Shown: in pieces, positions 54,416 through 63,926 of the stretch
How positions within the stretch are numbered: position 1 is the first letter of the stretch
How the letters are laid out: every line of letters begins with the position of its first letter
Origin: an uncultured Clostridia bacterium
GTDB lineage: Bacteria > Bacillota > Clostridia > TANB77 > CAG-508
Direction of reading: 5' to 3'
Assembly (NCBI GenBank): GCA_934155265.1
Contig: CAKPGU010000007.1
Location: 12,117 to 76,116 of the forward strand
Length of the DNA: 64,000 bases
The notes under the pieces: generated by a model
The model's database searches: none
The model's input: the letters and a program-made list of their open reading frames with translations, nothing else
What the model was told of the DNA's origin: nothing
Position numbers and translations under genes: made by a program

Positions 54416-55543
54416 CTATTTTTGCAAAACTATTTCACAAATATCTTTAGTAGAATTTTTCTTAGAAATAAGTCTAGCACGAACTTTCATTTCTTGTATT
54501 TTATCTGGATTTGAAAATAAGTCATCTAAGATTTTTTCTACATCATCATCTTTTTTTATCCATATTGCAACTTTATTTTCTTCAAGATAAGCAGCATTTT
54601 CTTCTTCTTGACCTGGAATTGGGTTAATAATTACTATAGGTAAACCGGATGCCAAGCTTTCCGTAGTGGTTAGACCACCTGGTTTAGTAACAACCAAGTC
54701 TGAAATACTCATAAGTTGAGGGACTTTATCTGTATATTCTAAAATTTTTACAAAATCATTTTTATTTAAATCATTTACAAGGTATTCAAATTCTTTTTTC
54801 ATTTTCTGATTTTTGCCAGATATTGCTACAACTTGTATATTTTCATAAGATTCAACAAATGATTTGAAAATATTAAATGTTTGTTTTTTTCCTAATCCAA
54901 ATTCGCCTCCGCCAAAGAAAAGAACTGTTTTTCTGTTTGGAGATAATCCAAAGCTTTCTAATATTTGTGATTTATCATATTTTAGCAAAAATTTATTTGA
55001 AAGCGGAATACCTGTGGCAAAAATTTTTTCATTAGGAATACCTTTTGAATGTAGTTGCTGTTTCATTCCTTCATGAGAAACAAAATAGTAATCCACATAT
55101 TGGTTAAATACAAGCCATTGGTCATGTGGTGCATAATCTGTCATTACTGTTGCAATTTTGGCACTTAATTTTTCTTGCTTTTTTAAATAAGCACACATTT
55201 GAGATGCAAATGGGTGAGTTGAAATGATTATGTCTGGATTAAATGAGTCTAATAATTTATATAATTTTTTTGATAATATTATATTAGATGCAGTACTTAT
55301 TTGAGCAATTGGACCTTTTTGCGATTTCCAATATAAGCGTCCCCAAGCATTTGGAGCCTTTTTTGCCATTTCTGCATATGCTTTTGTTGTAACTTTATTA
55401 AATGTTTTATTTACGTATTCCATACAATCAACTAAAGTTGTTTCGACATCTGAATAATTTGTTTCAAGACATTCTTTTATTGAACGAGCTGCAGATAGAT
55501 GGCCTCCGCCATATGCAGCATAAAAAATCATTATTTTTTTCAT
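54416..55543 (-). CDS. GT28 processive glycolipid synthase (UgtP/MGDG type)
   Basis: A 375-residue GT-B glycosyltransferase of the MGDG synthase/UgtP group, which transfer sugars to diacylglycerol. The N-terminal acceptor domain has MIFYAAYGGGHLSAARSI (residues 4-21) and DIIISTHPFASQMCAYL; the C-terminal donor domain has VLFFGGGEFGLG, VVTKPGGLTTTESLASGLP and NPIPGQEEENAAYL. A UDP-sugar donor is expected, available from the 45332-48380 genes. Bacillus UgtP also couples nutrition to cell size; whether this one does is unknown. Confidence 0.9.
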   Translation of the reverse strand: MKKIMIFYAAYGGGHLSAARSIKECLETNYSDVETTLVDCMEYVNKTFNKVTTKAYAEMAKKAPNAWGRLYWKSQKGPIAQISTASNIILSKKLYKLLDSFNPDIIISTHPFASQMCAYLKKQEKLSAKIATVMTDYAPHDQWLVFNQYVDYYFVSHEGMKQQLHSKGIPNEKIFATGIPLSNKFLLKYDKSQILESFGLSPNRKTVLFFGGGEFGLGKKQTFNIFKSFVESYENIQVVAISGKNQKMKKEFEYLVNDLNKNDFVKILEYTDKVPQLMSISDLVVTKPGGLTTTESLASGLPIVIINPIPGQEEENAAYLEENKVAIWIKKDDDVEKILDDLFSNPDKIQEMKVRARLISKKNSTKDICEIVLQK

Positions 55544-55646
55544 ATATATTTCCCCTAAAATGTTTTTTGTTTATTTTATCATAAAGATAAAATAAATTGT
55601 ATATTTTTTGTAAAAAAAACCAAAATATTAAGAAAAGGAGGTCAAA

Positions 55647-56978
55647 ATGCAAAAAAGTAAAATTTGGATTTTTTTAACGGCAATTGCAGTGATTGTAGCA
55701 ATTATATTAGGATTTAATTTATTTAGTCAAAAAACTGCATATGCTATAACAAAAGAAAACGATTATAATATGGCATTTTATCAAGTTACAGAGTACGTTC
55801 AAAATGTAAAAACATATTTGTCAAAAGCCATGATTTCAAAATCTGCTGAACATGGCGCGGAGATGTTAACACATGTATGGAGAGAAGCTAATATGGCTCA
55901 AGCATATTTAGGTATGTTACCAATAGAGAGTCAAGAATTAGAAAATACAGAAAAATTTTTAAATCAGGTAAGTGAGTATAGTTATGCATTATCAAGAAAA
56001 AATATTGATGGTACAGGACTAACAGATGAAGATATTGAAAAAATAAAAGAATTGCATAATTATAGTACAGATTTATCAAATACATTAAATGAAATGGCTG
56101 AAGAGTTAAATAATGGAACTTTAAAATGGTCTGATTTGACAAGTGAAGCTACAGGTTTGCAAATATCAGAAGTAAGTACATTTGATGTTGTAGAAGAAAA
56201 TTTCCATGAATATACTGGTTTAATTTATGATGGTGCATTTTCTGAGCATATAACAAGTTCGGAGAAAAAAGGGTTAACTGGTGATGAAATAGATGAAGAA
56301 TCTGCAAAACAAATTGCTGAAAATTTTATAGGAAAAGATAAAATTAAAGAAACAAAAAATAATGGATATGTAGAAAATGGCGATATTCCTGTATATAGGT
56401 TTGAAATGACAACAAATGAAGATAAAACAATAGGAATATCTATTTCTAAAAAAGGTGGACATGTTGTATTTTTAAATTATAATAGAGAAGTAAATGAGGA
56501 AAAAATAAGTGAACAAGATGCTGTACAAAAAGGAAAAGAATACCTTGCAAATAAAGGATTTAATAATATGAAAGAAACATATTATTTAAAAGAAAATGGA
56601 TTTATAATTGTAAATTATGCATATCAACAAGATGATGTGGTAATTTATCCAGATTTAATTAAAGTTAAAATAGCTTTAGATGATGGAGAAGTTATAGGAT
56701 TAGAAACTACTGGATATTTAAATTGTCATTATACTAGAAACATTCCTACAAATAAAATTTCAATAGATGATGCAAGAAAAAAATTAAGTTCAAAGGTAGA
56801 AATTACAAGTGAAGGATTAGCAATAATTCCTACGGAGTGGAAGACCGAAAAGTTTTGTTATGAATTTAAGGGAAAAGTAGATGATACAGAGTTTATTGCA
56901 TATATTAATGCTGAAACTGGAGAGGAAGAAGATATATTAATTATTATAAATACTCCTAATGGAACATTAACAGAATAG
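55647..56978 (+). CDS. ypeB: Germination protein YpeB
   Basis: A 443-residue spore protein with an N-terminal membrane anchor (about 6-27), a helical YpeB domain (HVWREANMAQAYLGMLPIES near 76-95), and C-terminal PepSY-like repeats (ESAKQIAENFIGKDKIK, ISEQDAVQKGKEYLANKG, SIDDARKKLSSKV). In Bacillus YpeB stabilises the cortex-lytic enzyme SleB; no sleB is adjacent here. AAAAGGAGG precedes the ATG. A small hairpin (57025-57046) follows the gene. Confidence 0.93.
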   Translation: MQKSKIWIFLTAIAVIVAIILGFNLFSQKTAYAITKENDYNMAFYQVTEYVQNVKTYLSKAMISKSAEHGAEMLTHVWREANMAQAYLGMLPIESQELENTEKFLNQVSEYSYALSRKNIDGTGLTDEDIEKIKELHNYSTDLSNTLNEMAEELNNGTLKWSDLTSEATGLQISEVSTFDVVEENFHEYTGLIYDGAFSEHITSSEKKGLTGDEIDEESAKQIAENFIGKDKIKETKNNGYVENGDIPVYRFEMTTNEDKTIGISISKKGGHVVFLNYNREVNEEKISEQDAVQKGKEYLANKGFNNMKETYYLKENGFIIVNYAYQQDDVVIYPDLIKVKIALDDGEVIGLETTGYLNCHYTRNIPTNKISIDDARKKLSSKVEITSEGLAIIPTEWKTEKFCYEFKGKVDDTEFIAYINAETGEEEDILIIINTPNGTLTE

Positions 56979-57091
56979 AAAAAATTTCAAATATAAAAAA
57001 TGAAAAATTGCAAATAATAATATCGAAAAAGTAAATAGACTTTTTCAAAAAACGGTCCGTAAACAGATAAATTTGGAAAGGAGACTTTATT

Positions 57092-57271
57092 ATGTCTAGA
57101 AACAACAAATTAATATCTGAAAACTTACGAACAGAAATAGCAAAAGAATTAGGTGTTTATGATCAAGTAAAAAGAGACGGTGGAAGTTGGGAAAATGTAT
57201 CTTCAAAAAAATGTGGAAGTATAGTTTCAAAAGCTATCGAAATTGCAAATAAAGCTGTTGAAAATCAATAG
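57092..57271 (+). CDS. Small acid-soluble spore protein, alpha/beta type
   Basis: A 59-residue DNA-protecting spore protein. It has the GPR cleavage-site segment LRTEIAKELGVYDQV (residues 12-26), the Gly pair after the loop (RDGGSW) and the second conserved block CGSIVSKAIEIANKAVE. GAAAGGAGAC is the ribosome site. Expected to be made in the forespore; I could not identify a clear sigma-G promoter. Confidence 0.92.
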   Translation: MSRNNKLISENLRTEIAKELGVYDQVKRDGGSWENVSSKKCGSIVSKAIEIANKAVENQ

Positions 57272-57287
57272 TTTTTAGATATGCGAA

Positions 57288-57325
57288 TAAACTTGTTTTG
57301 AAATTGATATTATCAATTTTAGAAC
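57288..57325 (+). terminator. Terminator after the SASP gene
   Basis: AAACTTGTT pairs with AACAAGTTT, with an inner AAATTGATA/TATCAATTT stem, then T's. Confidence 0.9.
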
Positions 57326-57400
57326 AAGTTTTTATTGTGTTTGGTATTGCAAAAACAGCGTAATTAGAATATAATAAAAAAAATTGTTTTGGAGGTAAAT

Positions 57401-58768
57401 ATGAATATTGAAGATATATTAAAAGTAACATGCGGAACATTATTAACAGGAAATAAAGAATTAGAATGTGAAAATTTTTCAAAAGATACAAGAACTATTC
57501 AAAAAGGTGATATATATATAGGAATAAAAGGTGAAAAGTTTGATGGAAATGCTTTTTGGAAGCAAGCATTGGCTAATGGAGCTGAAGCGGTTATTATCCA
57601 AAAAATAGAAATAACTAAAGATGAACTGGAAAAATATTCAAATAAAACAATAGTAAAAGTAGAAGATACATTAAAAGCATTATATGAAATTGCTAAATAT
57701 AAAAGAAGCTTATATGATATACCAGTTGTTGCAATTACTGGTAGTGTAGGGAAAACAAGCACAAAGGATATGATTGCAAGTGTTGTAAATACAAAATTTA
57801 AAACATTAAAGACTGAAGGGAATAACAATAATAATATAGGATTACCATTTACAATATTAAGATTAAAAGACCATGAAGCAATGGTAGTAGAAATGGGAAT
57901 GAACCACTTTGGAGAAATAAGCTTATTAACAGATATTGCAAAACCAACATTAGCCGTAATTACTAATATAGGAACATCACATATAGGAAATTTAGGCTCA
58001 AGAGAAAATATTTTAAAAGCTAAACTAGAAATATTAGAAGGAATGAAAATTCCAAGAGTAATTATTAATAATGATAATGATTTGTTACATAATTGGTATG
58101 AACAAAACAAAGATAAGTTAGAAATTCATACAATAGGAATTGAAAATAATAGTGAATTAATGGCAAAAGAGATTGAATTAGGAGAAGAAAGCAGTAAATT
58201 TAAAGCAATATCAAATGAAGATAAAACAGAAATCCAGGTTCCTGTTGCTGGAACACATTTTGTATATAATGCATTATGTGCTATGGAAGTTGGAAGAGTT
58301 TTGGGGATAGCAACAAATCAGATACAAGATGGTATAGCAAAATTTGAATTAACCAAAAAGAGAATGGACATAAGAAAATTGGAAAATGGTGCAATCATTA
58401 TAAATGATGCATATAATGCAAGCTATGAATCAATGAGAGCAAGCATAGAATTTTTAGCAAACCATACGGGAACAAGAAAAATTGCAGTATTAGGTGATAT
58501 GTTTGAACTTGGAGAATATTCAGAAGAGTTACATAGAAATGTTGGAAAAGAAGTAGCTAGTCATGACATAGATGTTTTAATTTGTGCTGGAGAAAATTCT
58601 AAATACATTATAGAAGAAGCTCAAAAAAATAAGAAAATCGAGACATTTTATTTCCACAACAATGAAGAAATTGTGGAAAAGTTAACCCAAGAATTGAGAA
58701 ATGGAGACGTTGTTTTAGTAAAAGCTTCTAACGGAATGAAATTTTTCGAAATTTGCCAAAAAGTATAG
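57401..58768 (+). CDS. murF: UDP-MurNAc-tripeptide:D-Ala-D-Ala ligase
   Basis: Last cytoplasmic amino-acid addition of peptidoglycan synthesis. The 455-residue product has the N-terminal UDP-binding domain (FSKDTRTIQKGDIYIGIKGEKFDG), the Mur ATP loop VVAITGSVGKTSTKDMIA (about residues 106-123), EGNNNNNIGLP, VEMGMNHFGEI and NDAYNASYESMRA. ATG 57401 follows GGAGG by 5 bases; an in-frame TTG at 57389 overlaps it. Confidence 0.96.
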   Translation: MNIEDILKVTCGTLLTGNKELECENFSKDTRTIQKGDIYIGIKGEKFDGNAFWKQALANGAEAVIIQKIEITKDELEKYSNKTIVKVEDTLKALYEIAKYKRSLYDIPVVAITGSVGKTSTKDMIASVVNTKFKTLKTEGNNNNNIGLPFTILRLKDHEAMVVEMGMNHFGEISLLTDIAKPTLAVITNIGTSHIGNLGSRENILKAKLEILEGMKIPRVIINNDNDLLHNWYEQNKDKLEIHTIGIENNSELMAKEIELGEESSKFKAISNEDKTEIQVPVAGTHFVYNALCAMEVGRVLGIATNQIQDGIAKFELTKKRMDIRKLENGAIIINDAYNASYESMRASIEFLANHTGTRKIAVLGDMFELGEYSEELHRNVGKEVASHDIDVLICAGENSKYIIEEAQKNKKIETFYFHNNEEIVEKLTQELRNGDVVLVKASNGMKFFEICQKV

Positions 58769-58826
58769 ATTTTTTGGCAAAAAATTGATATAATGCAAAT
58801 ACCAATTATTTTTGGGAGGATGTCAA

Positions 58827-59714
58827 ATGAGAGTTAAAGATTATTATAAGATACTCAACTTAGAAAACAATAAAGTAACAGTAGATGAAATAAAATCAGC
58901 ATATAGAAAACAAGCAAAAAAATATCATCCAGATGTAAATGTAGGAAACAAGTTAGCAGAAGAAAAAATAAAAGATATAAATGAGGCTTATAGAATATTA
59001 TCTAACCCATCTTTAAAGAGAAAATATGATAGAACATGGAATTATCAAATAGGAAATAAGCAAAAAAAGGTAAAAAGAAAAACATCAGGAGAGGTAGCAG
59101 GCGAATTTTTCGGAATGTTTTTTGGAAACAATGAGATAAAAGAAGAAATAGCTCAAAGCCAAGTACCACCAGTAAAAGGTGAAAACATAGATACTGAAAT
59201 TAATATATCAATTGAAGATGGATACTATGGGGCTGAAAAGAAACTTGTATTAAAAGATATAGAAGGAAAAGATAAATCAATAGAAATAAAAATTCCAGAA
59301 GGAATACAAAATGGTGAAAAGATACGTTTAATTGGACAAGGCAAGCCTGGAAAAAATGGCGGAAAAAATGGAGATTTATATATAAAAATAAATATTGAAG
59401 ATGGAAAAAAATTCAAATTAAAAGGTAACGATTTATATACAATTGTACCAATTTCACCATGGGAAGCAGCATTAGGAACAAAAGCTAAAGTTAACTCTGT
59501 TGATGATACTAAAACAGCAATATATATACCAAATGGAATACAATCAGGAGAAACAATTGGAATACCCCAAAAAGGATATAAAAATCCAAAAGGTGAAAGA
59601 GGAAATTTAATTGCACAAATAAAAATTGTAGTACCAGAAAAATTAACAAATGAAGAAAAAGATATGTTTAAAAAATTAAAAGAAATATCGAAATTTAATC
59701 CAAGAAGAGTTTGA
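58827..59714 (+). CDS. DnaJ-like co-chaperone without zinc finger
   Basis: A 295-residue protein with a J domain (residues 3-70, catalytic HPD at about 34-36 in KKYHPDVNVG), a linker with GEFFGMFFG, and two DnaJ C-terminal beta domains (INISIEDGYYGAEKKLVL; VPISPWEAALGTKAKV). The CxxCxGxG zinc repeats of full DnaJ are absent, as in CbpA. It likely stimulates DnaK. GGGAGGATG precedes the ATG at 58827. Confidence 0.92.
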   Translation: MRVKDYYKILNLENNKVTVDEIKSAYRKQAKKYHPDVNVGNKLAEEKIKDINEAYRILSNPSLKRKYDRTWNYQIGNKQKKVKRKTSGEVAGEFFGMFFGNNEIKEEIAQSQVPPVKGENIDTEINISIEDGYYGAEKKLVLKDIEGKDKSIEIKIPEGIQNGEKIRLIGQGKPGKNGGKNGDLYIKINIEDGKKFKLKGNDLYTIVPISPWEAALGTKAKVNSVDDTKTAIYIPNGIQSGETIGIPQKGYKNPKGERGNLIAQIKIVVPEKLTNEEKDMFKKLKEISKFNPRRV

Positions 59715-59735
59715 TAGTGAAAATGGACAAAACTA

Positions 59736-59764
59736 TTGACAATATGGGAAAAAAGAAGTATAAT
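59736..59764 (+). promoter_or_regulatory. Promoter of the coupling-protein operon
   Basis: TTGACA (59736-59741) and TATAAT (59759-59764) with a 17-base spacer, 68 bases before the next gene. Confidence 0.85.
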
Positions 59765-59832
59765 GAATTATGTGAGTTCGTATACATAAGATAAACTATG
59801 GATTAAATATCATAGGAATGAGGTGCAAATAT

Positions 59833-60360
59833 ATGGAGATGTTACAAGGAAAACATTTTAGTATAACAGATCCAAAGGGAGTAAACACAGTAATTTATCA
59901 AATAAATAAAACAAAAAAGGAATTTCTTAAAGAATATCCTAAATATACAGTAGAGAGATTAGACTTTACAGAAGAGATAAGAGGAGAAAATACAAGGAAG
60001 ACCTTTTATGTTGACGAGCCACAACCAAATGGCAATCAATTAGTAATACTATCATTCGGAAAAGAGAATGTGGTAATAAATTCAGGAATACTAATTGATG
60101 ATGAGGTAAGAATATCAAAAACACCAACACCATTTAAGTTTAATACGTTATACTCAGAAGAAGAACAGGAATTTAAAGATTTTAACTATACACCAAATAT
60201 GAAAAGAGATATATGTGTTATAGATCCTGAAACTACAGAAGAATTAAAACCTAGACTTTATTTTGATGAAAAAGAAAATAAAGTAAAGGGAAGATGTAAA
60301 TTAAAGCCATATAAATCTTATTTTGCTTTTGAAGTAAGAGAGGATAATGGCAATATTTAA
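59833..60360 (+). CDS. Hypothetical protein upstream of the coupling ATPase
   Basis: A 175-residue soluble protein, Glu/Lys/Phe-rich and probably beta-rich, with the segments FSITDPKGVNTVIYQINKTK, TRKTFYVDEPQPNGNQLVIL and LKPYKSYFAFEVRED. No family recognised. ATG 59833 is 7 bases after AGGTG. It begins a three-gene operon with the 89-residue gene and virD4, so a role in the secretion system is possible. Confidence 0.68.
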   Translation: MEMLQGKHFSITDPKGVNTVIYQINKTKKEFLKEYPKYTVERLDFTEEIRGENTRKTFYVDEPQPNGNQLVILSFGKENVVINSGILIDDEVRISKTPTPFKFNTLYSEEEQEFKDFNYTPNMKRDICVIDPETTEELKPRLYFDEKENKVKGRCKLKPYKSYFAFEVREDNGNI

Positions 60361-60376
60361 GGAGGGACAATTTACT

Positions 60377-60646
60377 ATGGTAAATAACACAGTAAATGGA
60401 AAGAAAATTGGAACACCAGCAGGTAAAGATGACAAAGTAAAATTTACATATGCTAGTTTTGGAAAAAGAAGTTTAGAGAAGAAAATGGATGCAAAAAGAA
60501 ATGAAAGCAAACCAGAAATATCTTTAATAGATTCTTTAAGAAAAGACGGAGAACTTGCTGCAGAAACAAAAGATTATGTAGCAATAAAAGCTTACAATGG
60601 CGGAAAAAATGAAGTTAGAAAAAATAAAGACGAAATAACACATTAA
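60377..60646 (+). CDS. Small hypothetical protein, coupling-protein operon
   Basis: An 89-residue basic protein (VNGKKIGTPAGKDDKVKFTY near the start; FGKRSLEKKMDAKRNE in the middle) with no membrane segment. AAGGAGGG is 10 bases before ATG 60377. Its place between the 59833 gene and virD4 suggests a small accessory or DNA-binding role, but nothing in the sequence proves it. Confidence 0.62.
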   Translation: MVNNTVNGKKIGTPAGKDDKVKFTYASFGKRSLEKKMDAKRNESKPEISLIDSLRKDGELAAETKDYVAIKAYNGGKNEVRKNKDEITH

Positions 60647-60670
60647 ACTAAAGAGAAGGTGATTTTACAA

Positions 60671-62719
60671 ATGAATTACAAAGTAGAAGGTGCTATTAGA
60701 AGAAATAAAAAATATTTTATAGTTTTTGCAATACTATGGCTATTTATAGCCATAGTATTAATTGTGCCTATAGTAACAGCTTTAAATATTCCAGCACCAA
60801 AGGATAGCGGTCTAGGTTCAATAGGAGTATTTGTAGATGCTATTAAAAATCCATTTAAAGCATTAGCTGAATTAATAAATGATGGATATATGTCAGCATA
60901 TATGAAAACACTTGGTGGATTTTCAATAATATTTGCAATCTTCTTTATAGTAGGTGTTGCAAGGTCAGCACCAAAAAATGAGTATACAGATTTTGAACAT
61001 GGTTCAAGTGATTGGAGCAAAAATGGAGAACAATATACAGTTCTAAGTAATAAAAAAGGAATTATATTAGCAGAAAATAATTATTTGCCAGTAGATAAAA
61101 GAGGAAATGTCAATGTATTAGTAGTCGGAGGTTCAGGTTCTGGTAAATCAGCATCATATTCAATTCCAAATGCATATCAACTTTTAGGGTCATATGTATT
61201 TACAGATCCAAAAGGAGAATTGTATGATAAAACAGCAGGATATTTAAAAGCAAATGGATATGAAATAAAAGTTTTAAATTTAGTAAAACCACAAAATAGT
61301 GATGGATATAATCCTCTAATGCATATTTCATCAGAAATAGATGTAGATGTCATTGCAAATACAATTGTAAAAGGCCAAAAAACAGGAGATGGTGGAGCAG
61401 ACCCATTCTGGGATGATTCTGCAGAAATGTTATTAAAAGCATTAATATATTATTTAATGGCAACAAGACCCGAAGAAGAACAAAACTTAGCAAGCTGTGC
61501 GGAGTTAGTAAGAGCAGCAAACTCAAATGGAGGAAGTAACTTACTTACAGAATTAATAAGTAAACTTCCATATGACCATCCAGCGAGAATGAATTATAAA
61601 TCAATTGAAATTGCACCAGAAAAAACATATAGTTCAATATTAAGTACATTGCAATCAAAATTAGGTAAATTCGATTCTAAAGAAATTGCAGAATTAACAT
61701 CAACAGATACAATAAAATTTGAAGATATAGGAAATAAGAAAACAGCAGTATATGTAATATCATCAGACACTCATGCTGCATATGATTTCTTATTAACAAT
61801 ATTCTTCTCACAAATGATTCAACAATTATATAACTATGCAGATGATAATGGAGGAGCATTAAAAGTTCCAACATATTTTATATTAGATGAGTTTGCAAAT
61901 ATAGGAAAAATACCAGATTTTGATAAAAAAATATCAACATCGAGAAGTAGAAAAATTTCATTTAGTGTTATTCTACAGAACTTAGATCAATTGGAAGCAA
62001 TATATGAAAAATCATATGAAACAATTATTGGTAACTGTGATACACATGTATTTTTAGGAAGTAACTCATATAAAACAGTTGAATATTTTTCTAAAGCTTT
62101 AGGTGAGAAAACAATTGAAAGAGATAGTATTTCAGTAAGTAGAGATAAACAATATCATAGGACTGGACAAAGTTATTCAGACCAAGTAATGGCAAGAGCA
62201 CTTATGACTCCTGACGAATTAAGAAGATTAGATAATGATTTATGTATTATTTTTGAAAAAGGAATAAAGCCAGTAAAAGCAAATAAATTTTATTATTTTA
62301 AACATAGAGATATGTCAAATGCATTTGATAGGACAGCAATAAGTCATAATGATATTGGAGAATTAGATAGAGGAGTATGGAGAAAATTTAATCCATATAA
62401 TCCTTGGACAGAAGATAAATCAGAAAAAGAAGCTGAAAATTTAAAAGTTGAATCTTTAGATGATTTATTTGATGATGAGCCAAAAAAAGAAGAAAAAATA
62501 GAGAAAAAAGAACCAGTAAAAGTTGCGGCTAAAACTTTAGATTTAAATGAAGAAAATGAAGTTAAAGAACAATCTTTAGATGATATGTTTGAAGATGTAA
62601 ATATTGAGGAAACAAAAAACGAGGTTCCAAAAATAAAAAATGAAGAAGATAGTTATGATTTACAAAAAGAATTAGAGGCTAAATTTGATGAATTATTTGG
62701 GCCAATAGATGATAATTAA
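60671..62719 (+). CDS. virD4: VirD4/TraG-type coupling ATPase
   Basis: Hexameric ATPase that links substrates to a type IV secretion channel. The 682-residue product has two N-terminal membrane segments (about 15-38 and 83-97), Walker A VVGGSGSGKSASYSIPN (about 151-167), TDPKGELYD, Walker B TYFILDEFANIGKIPDF (about 400-416) and the RSRKISFSVILQNLDQL segment. The acidic tail (about 595-682) has two repeats of SLDD(L/M)F, possibly docking sites. Start ATG 60671; a GTG at 60659 is an alternative. It is about 30 kb from the other secretion genes. Confidence 0.93.
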   Translation: MNYKVEGAIRRNKKYFIVFAILWLFIAIVLIVPIVTALNIPAPKDSGLGSIGVFVDAIKNPFKALAELINDGYMSAYMKTLGGFSIIFAIFFIVGVARSAPKNEYTDFEHGSSDWSKNGEQYTVLSNKKGIILAENNYLPVDKRGNVNVLVVGGSGSGKSASYSIPNAYQLLGSYVFTDPKGELYDKTAGYLKANGYEIKVLNLVKPQNSDGYNPLMHISSEIDVDVIANTIVKGQKTGDGGADPFWDDSAEMLLKALIYYLMATRPEEEQNLASCAELVRAANSNGGSNLLTELISKLPYDHPARMNYKSIEIAPEKTYSSILSTLQSKLGKFDSKEIAELTSTDTIKFEDIGNKKTAVYVISSDTHAAYDFLLTIFFSQMIQQLYNYADDNGGALKVPTYFILDEFANIGKIPDFDKKISTSRSRKISFSVILQNLDQLEAIYEKSYETIIGNCDTHVFLGSNSYKTVEYFSKALGEKTIERDSISVSRDKQYHRTGQSYSDQVMARALMTPDELRRLDNDLCIIFEKGIKPVKANKFYYFKHRDMSNAFDRTAISHNDIGELDRGVWRKFNPYNPWTEDKSEKEAENLKVESLDDLFDDEPKKEEKIEKKEPVKVAAKTLDLNEENEVKEQSLDDMFEDVNIEETKNEVPKIKNEEDSYDLQKELEAKFDELFGPIDDN

Positions 62720-62720
62720 A

Positions 62721-62750
62721 AATGGAGACTTTTTAAGTCTCTATTTTTTA
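62721..62750 (+). terminator. Terminator after virD4
   Basis: AATGGAGACT pairs with AGTCTCTATT (one wobble), followed by T's. Confidence 0.88.
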
Positions 62751-62838
62751 TATATAAAAAACCGAAAAAAGTTTCGAAAAAGCTTGAAAAAATTTTTTTA
62801 TTAGTATAAAATTATAAAGCAAGAAAAGGAGGAAAAAT

Positions 62839-63909
62839 ATGAAATTTGTACATATAGCAGATATGCATTTTGACTCACCACTTACTAATTTAACTGATAA
62901 AGGAAATTTAGGTGAACAAAGAAGATTAGAACAAAGAAAAGTATTTAAAAAAGTAATAGAATATATAAAAGAAAATAATATAGAATATTTATTTATAGCA
63001 GGAGATTTATATGAACACAAATATATAAGAAAATCAACTATAGAATATATAAATAATTTATTTAAAGAAATAGAAAATACAAAAATATTTATAACACCTG
63101 GAAATCATGATCCATTTTTAAAAAATTCATATTATAATAATTTTTCATGGAATAAAAATGTTCATATATTTAATTCAAAAATAGAAAAAATAGAATTAGA
63201 AAATGTAGATATATATGGATATGGATTTGATGATTTTTATTGTACAAATTCTAATGTTGAAAATTTAAAAATAAAAAATCCAGAGAAAATAAATATATTA
63301 ATAATTCATGGAACATTAGATGGAGCTAATTTAGAAGAAATGCAATATAATTCAATGAGTACAAAAATGTTAAAAGAAAAAGGATTTGATTATATAGCAT
63401 TAGGACATATTCATAAAAATAATTTTAATAAAAATGAAAATATTATTTATCCAGGTTCAACAATTTCATTAGGATTTGACGAATTAGGTGAACACGGAAT
63501 GGTAGTTGGTGAAATAAATAAAAATGAAAAAAAATTAGAATTTATTAAATTAGACGAAACTGAATTTGTAGAAAAAGAAATAAATTGTACAGAAATAAAT
63601 TCTATTGAAGAATTAATAGAAAAAATAAATGAAATAAATATAGAAAAAAATAAATTATATAAAATAATATTGATTGGAAAAAGAAATTTTGAAATAAATA
63701 TATATGATTTATATAAATATGAATTAAATGAAAAAATAATAAAAATAAAAAATAAAACAAAACCAAATTATAATTTAGAAGAAATTTCTAAAGAAAATAC
63801 ATTAAGAGGATTATTTGCAAAAGAAATATTAGAAGAAATAAAAAATAAAAATTATAATGAGGAAATAATAGAAAATGCATTAGAAATAGGAATGGAAATT
63901 TTAGAATAA
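62839..63909 (+). CDS. sbcD: DNA repair exonuclease SbcD/Mre11 family
   Basis: Metallophosphoesterase nuclease. The 356-residue product has motifs HIADMHFDSPL (residues 4-14), IAGDLYEHKY, TPGNHDPFL, IIHGTLDG and LGHIHKNNF, together forming the two-metal centre. It is followed by an SbcC-like gene 17 bases on, its usual ATPase partner in trimming DNA ends and hairpins. GGAGG precedes the ATG. Confidence 0.9.
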   Translation: MKFVHIADMHFDSPLTNLTDKGNLGEQRRLEQRKVFKKVIEYIKENNIEYLFIAGDLYEHKYIRKSTIEYINNLFKEIENTKIFITPGNHDPFLKNSYYNNFSWNKNVHIFNSKIEKIELENVDIYGYGFDDFYCTNSNVENLKIKNPEKINILIIHGTLDGANLEEMQYNSMSTKMLKEKGFDYIALGHIHKNNFNKNENIIYPGSTISLGFDELGEHGMVVGEINKNEKKLEFIKLDETEFVEKEINCTEINSIEELIEKINEINIEKNKLYKIILIGKRNFEINIYDLYKYELNEKIIKIKNKTKPNYNLEEISKENTLRGLFAKEILEEIKNKNYNEEIIENALEIGMEILE

Positions 63910-63926
63910 TTATTGGAGGGATTTAT

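Noticed and set aside
55436..55448. TTTCGACA as a further Spo0A box
   Set aside because: It lies inside the GT28 coding sequence, matches only part of the box, and has no promoter beside it.
57025..57046. Terminator after ypeB
   Set aside because: GAAAAAGT/ACTTTTTC is a weak hairpin with no T run after it; noted only in the ypeB entry.
57499..58110. A 203-residue minus-strand frame inside murF
   Set aside because: Antisense shadow of a clear MurF coding sequence; no start site and no family resemblance.
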